Source of the DNA: Bacillota bacterium
GTDB taxonomy: Bacteria > Bacillota > Clostridia > Peptostreptococcales > Anaerovoracaceae
DNA length: 6,883 nucleotides
Reading direction: 5' to 3'
Assembly (NCBI GenBank): GCA_023394035.1
Contig: JAEXBK010000021.1
Coordinates: forward strand, 1 to 6,883
Below, piece by piece: positions 6,053-6,883 of the stretch; the stretch's first letter is position 1, and the number at the start of each line of letters is the position of its first letter. The notes under the pieces were generated by a model. The model made no database searches and was not told the origin of the DNA. It worked only from the letters and a program-made list of their open reading frames with translations. The position numbers and the translations under genes are program-made.

Positions 6053-6883
6053 TTAGAAATCATAGAATGGGCAGAGAATCATAAAGAAGTTGTTGAGTTC
6101 TCCTACTGCATCATCCTTATAGTGCGTGAACTGCGTTGCTTCACCTGCGATCTTCTGCATTTCCTTAAGAAGCGCAGCTTCGTCGCATCTCTCGGTAATT
6201 TCGCCTTTTGCCCATTTTATTGCGTATTCCACGCCGCCCTCTATCATCATCATGTTGATAGGAACTTCCCAAGTTGACATACGGCCTTCGTTTCCACGCT
6301 TCTTTACTTCGGTTTTGATCTGTTCGAGGACGTAAGGTACATCACCTTCGTGTCCTGCCGTGTCAATGTTGAATGCCGACGGATATCCGTGATAAGGTGA
6401 TGGGCAGCACTGCTGAGGGAATATTGCTCCAAGCTCGGCGCACTGCTGAATAAGCGGTACTTGAAGAGCACAGTTCGTTGAGAAGAATGCGGTGTCTTTT
6501 CCGTACTTGTCAACAAGAACCTTGATGTTTTCGGTTATCCAAGCCTGAGCTCCGTTTACGCCTGCGTCGCCTGTAGGGTCAGGTGCAGTAGCTTCAACAT
6601 ACTCAAGACCTAAAGCTTTACAGTTTTCTTTGAAGAGTGCCTGACGTGCAGCGATTGTAGCATATCCGAGGTGTCTTTCGAATGAAATATGTACAAATGT
6701 CTTTGCTCCCTGTTTCTTTGCCTGCTCAATAATAGTGCGTCCCATCGAAATTTCATCGACAAGCATTGCTATATCCGCAGCCTTAGCCATTACGCCCGGA
6801 TCTTCAGCTACTACGCCCGTGATAAAGAGAATATCATCACGAGTTTCTTTTACTTTGTTGATAGCTGCAACTGCTCCCGGAGG
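6053..6883 (-). CDS. DUF3798-family substrate-binding protein of ABC importer (partial, N-terminus outside window)
   Basis: The reading frame is open from the right edge to a TAA at 6053-6055, giving 276 visible residues. The Met codon at 6790 is internal, because 31 in-frame codons without a stop precede it. I recognise the DUF3798 family from conserved stretches: HISFERH (about residues 65-71), TAPDPTGDAGV (99-109), STNCAL (135-140) and PQQCCPSPYHGYP (156-168). The alternating helix/strand pattern suits a periplasmic-binding-protein-like fold. The signal peptide or lipobox expected for an exported receptor would lie outside the window and cannot be checked. The gene is first in an operon with a two-domain ATPase and two permeases, so the inferred role is extracellular capture of the solute. 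I know of no established ligand for the family. A strong hairpin 42 bases after the stop probably sets receptor expression above that of the transporter genes. Family assignment is from memory of motifs; the receptor role is inferred from context. Confidence 0.85.
   Translation of the reverse strand, partial: PPGAVAAINKVKETRDDILFITGVVAEDPGVMAKAADIAMLVDEISMGRTIIEQAKKQGAKTFVHISFERHLGYATIAARQALFKENCKALGLEYVEATAPDPTGDAGVNGAQAWITENIKVLVDKYGKDTAFFSTNCALQVPLIQQCAELGAIFPQQCCPSPYHGYPSAFNIDTAGHEGDVPYVLEQIKTEVKKRGNEGRMSTWEVPINMMMIEGGVEYAIKWAKGEITERCDEAALLKEMQKIAGEATQFTHYKDDAVGELNNFFMILCPFYDF

Noticed and set aside
6788..6790. ATG at 6788-6790 as the start of the binding protein
   Set aside because: The frame stays open for 31 further codons to the window edge and encodes plausible protein (for example DDILFITGVV), with no ribosome binding site before this ATG. 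It is an internal Met in a truncated gene.
1..6883. CRISPR arrays, tRNA or rRNA genes, insertion sequences, phage or toxin-antitoxin genes
   Set aside because: I saw no regularly spaced repeats, no cloverleaf-like segments, no transposase-like frames and no terminal inverted repeats. The window is almost fully accounted for by the listed genes.

Overview
The window looks like an ordinary low-to-mid GC (roughly mid-40s percent by eye, not computed) bacterial chromosome, most likely Bacillota, class Clostridia. The grounds are strong AGGAGG-type ribosome binding sites, tightly packed genes, intrinsic terminators, and a DUF3798-type binding protein, a family I associate mainly with anaerobic Clostridia and fusobacteria. 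No genus can be named. Every gene I can support lies on the minus strand, so the text below reads from high to low coordinates.

Positions 6883 to 1777 hold a four-gene ABC importer operon. It starts with the C-terminal 276 residues of a DUF3798-family periplasmic-binding-like protein, cut by the right edge. A strong intrinsic terminator hairpin follows (5976-6011). Next come a fused two-domain ATPase of the RbsA/MglA/nucleoside type (5936-4344) and two paralogous BPD_transp_2 permeases (4342-3242 and 3249-1777). ATPase, permease 1 and permease 2 are spaced by 1 base and then overlap by 8 bases, so they are almost certainly co-translated. The best start of permease 2 is a GTG at 3249, not the upstream ATG at 3282. 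A second hairpin (1727-1755) closes the operon.

Positions 1776 to 1639 form an AT-rich intergenic stretch with tandem repeats and at most a weak promoter. It precedes a cytosolic M20-type aminoacyl-histidine dipeptidase gene (pepD, 1638-187). Positions 186 to 1 hold a fairly good promoter candidate (111-138) and possibly the first 14 codons of another minus-strand gene leaving the left edge.

Functionally, the binding protein would capture an unknown solute outside the cell. The two different permeases would form a heterodimeric channel, and the ATPase would power import with one canonical and one degenerate nucleotide site. The dipeptidase next door hints at peptide or amino-acid metabolism, but the hairpin between them and the commonness of pepD make this only a hint. 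The most interesting content is the importer of unknown substrate: a DUF3798 receptor on a sugar/nucleoside-type transporter chassis, and a permease carrying about 118 extra, mostly hydrophobic residues compared with its partner.
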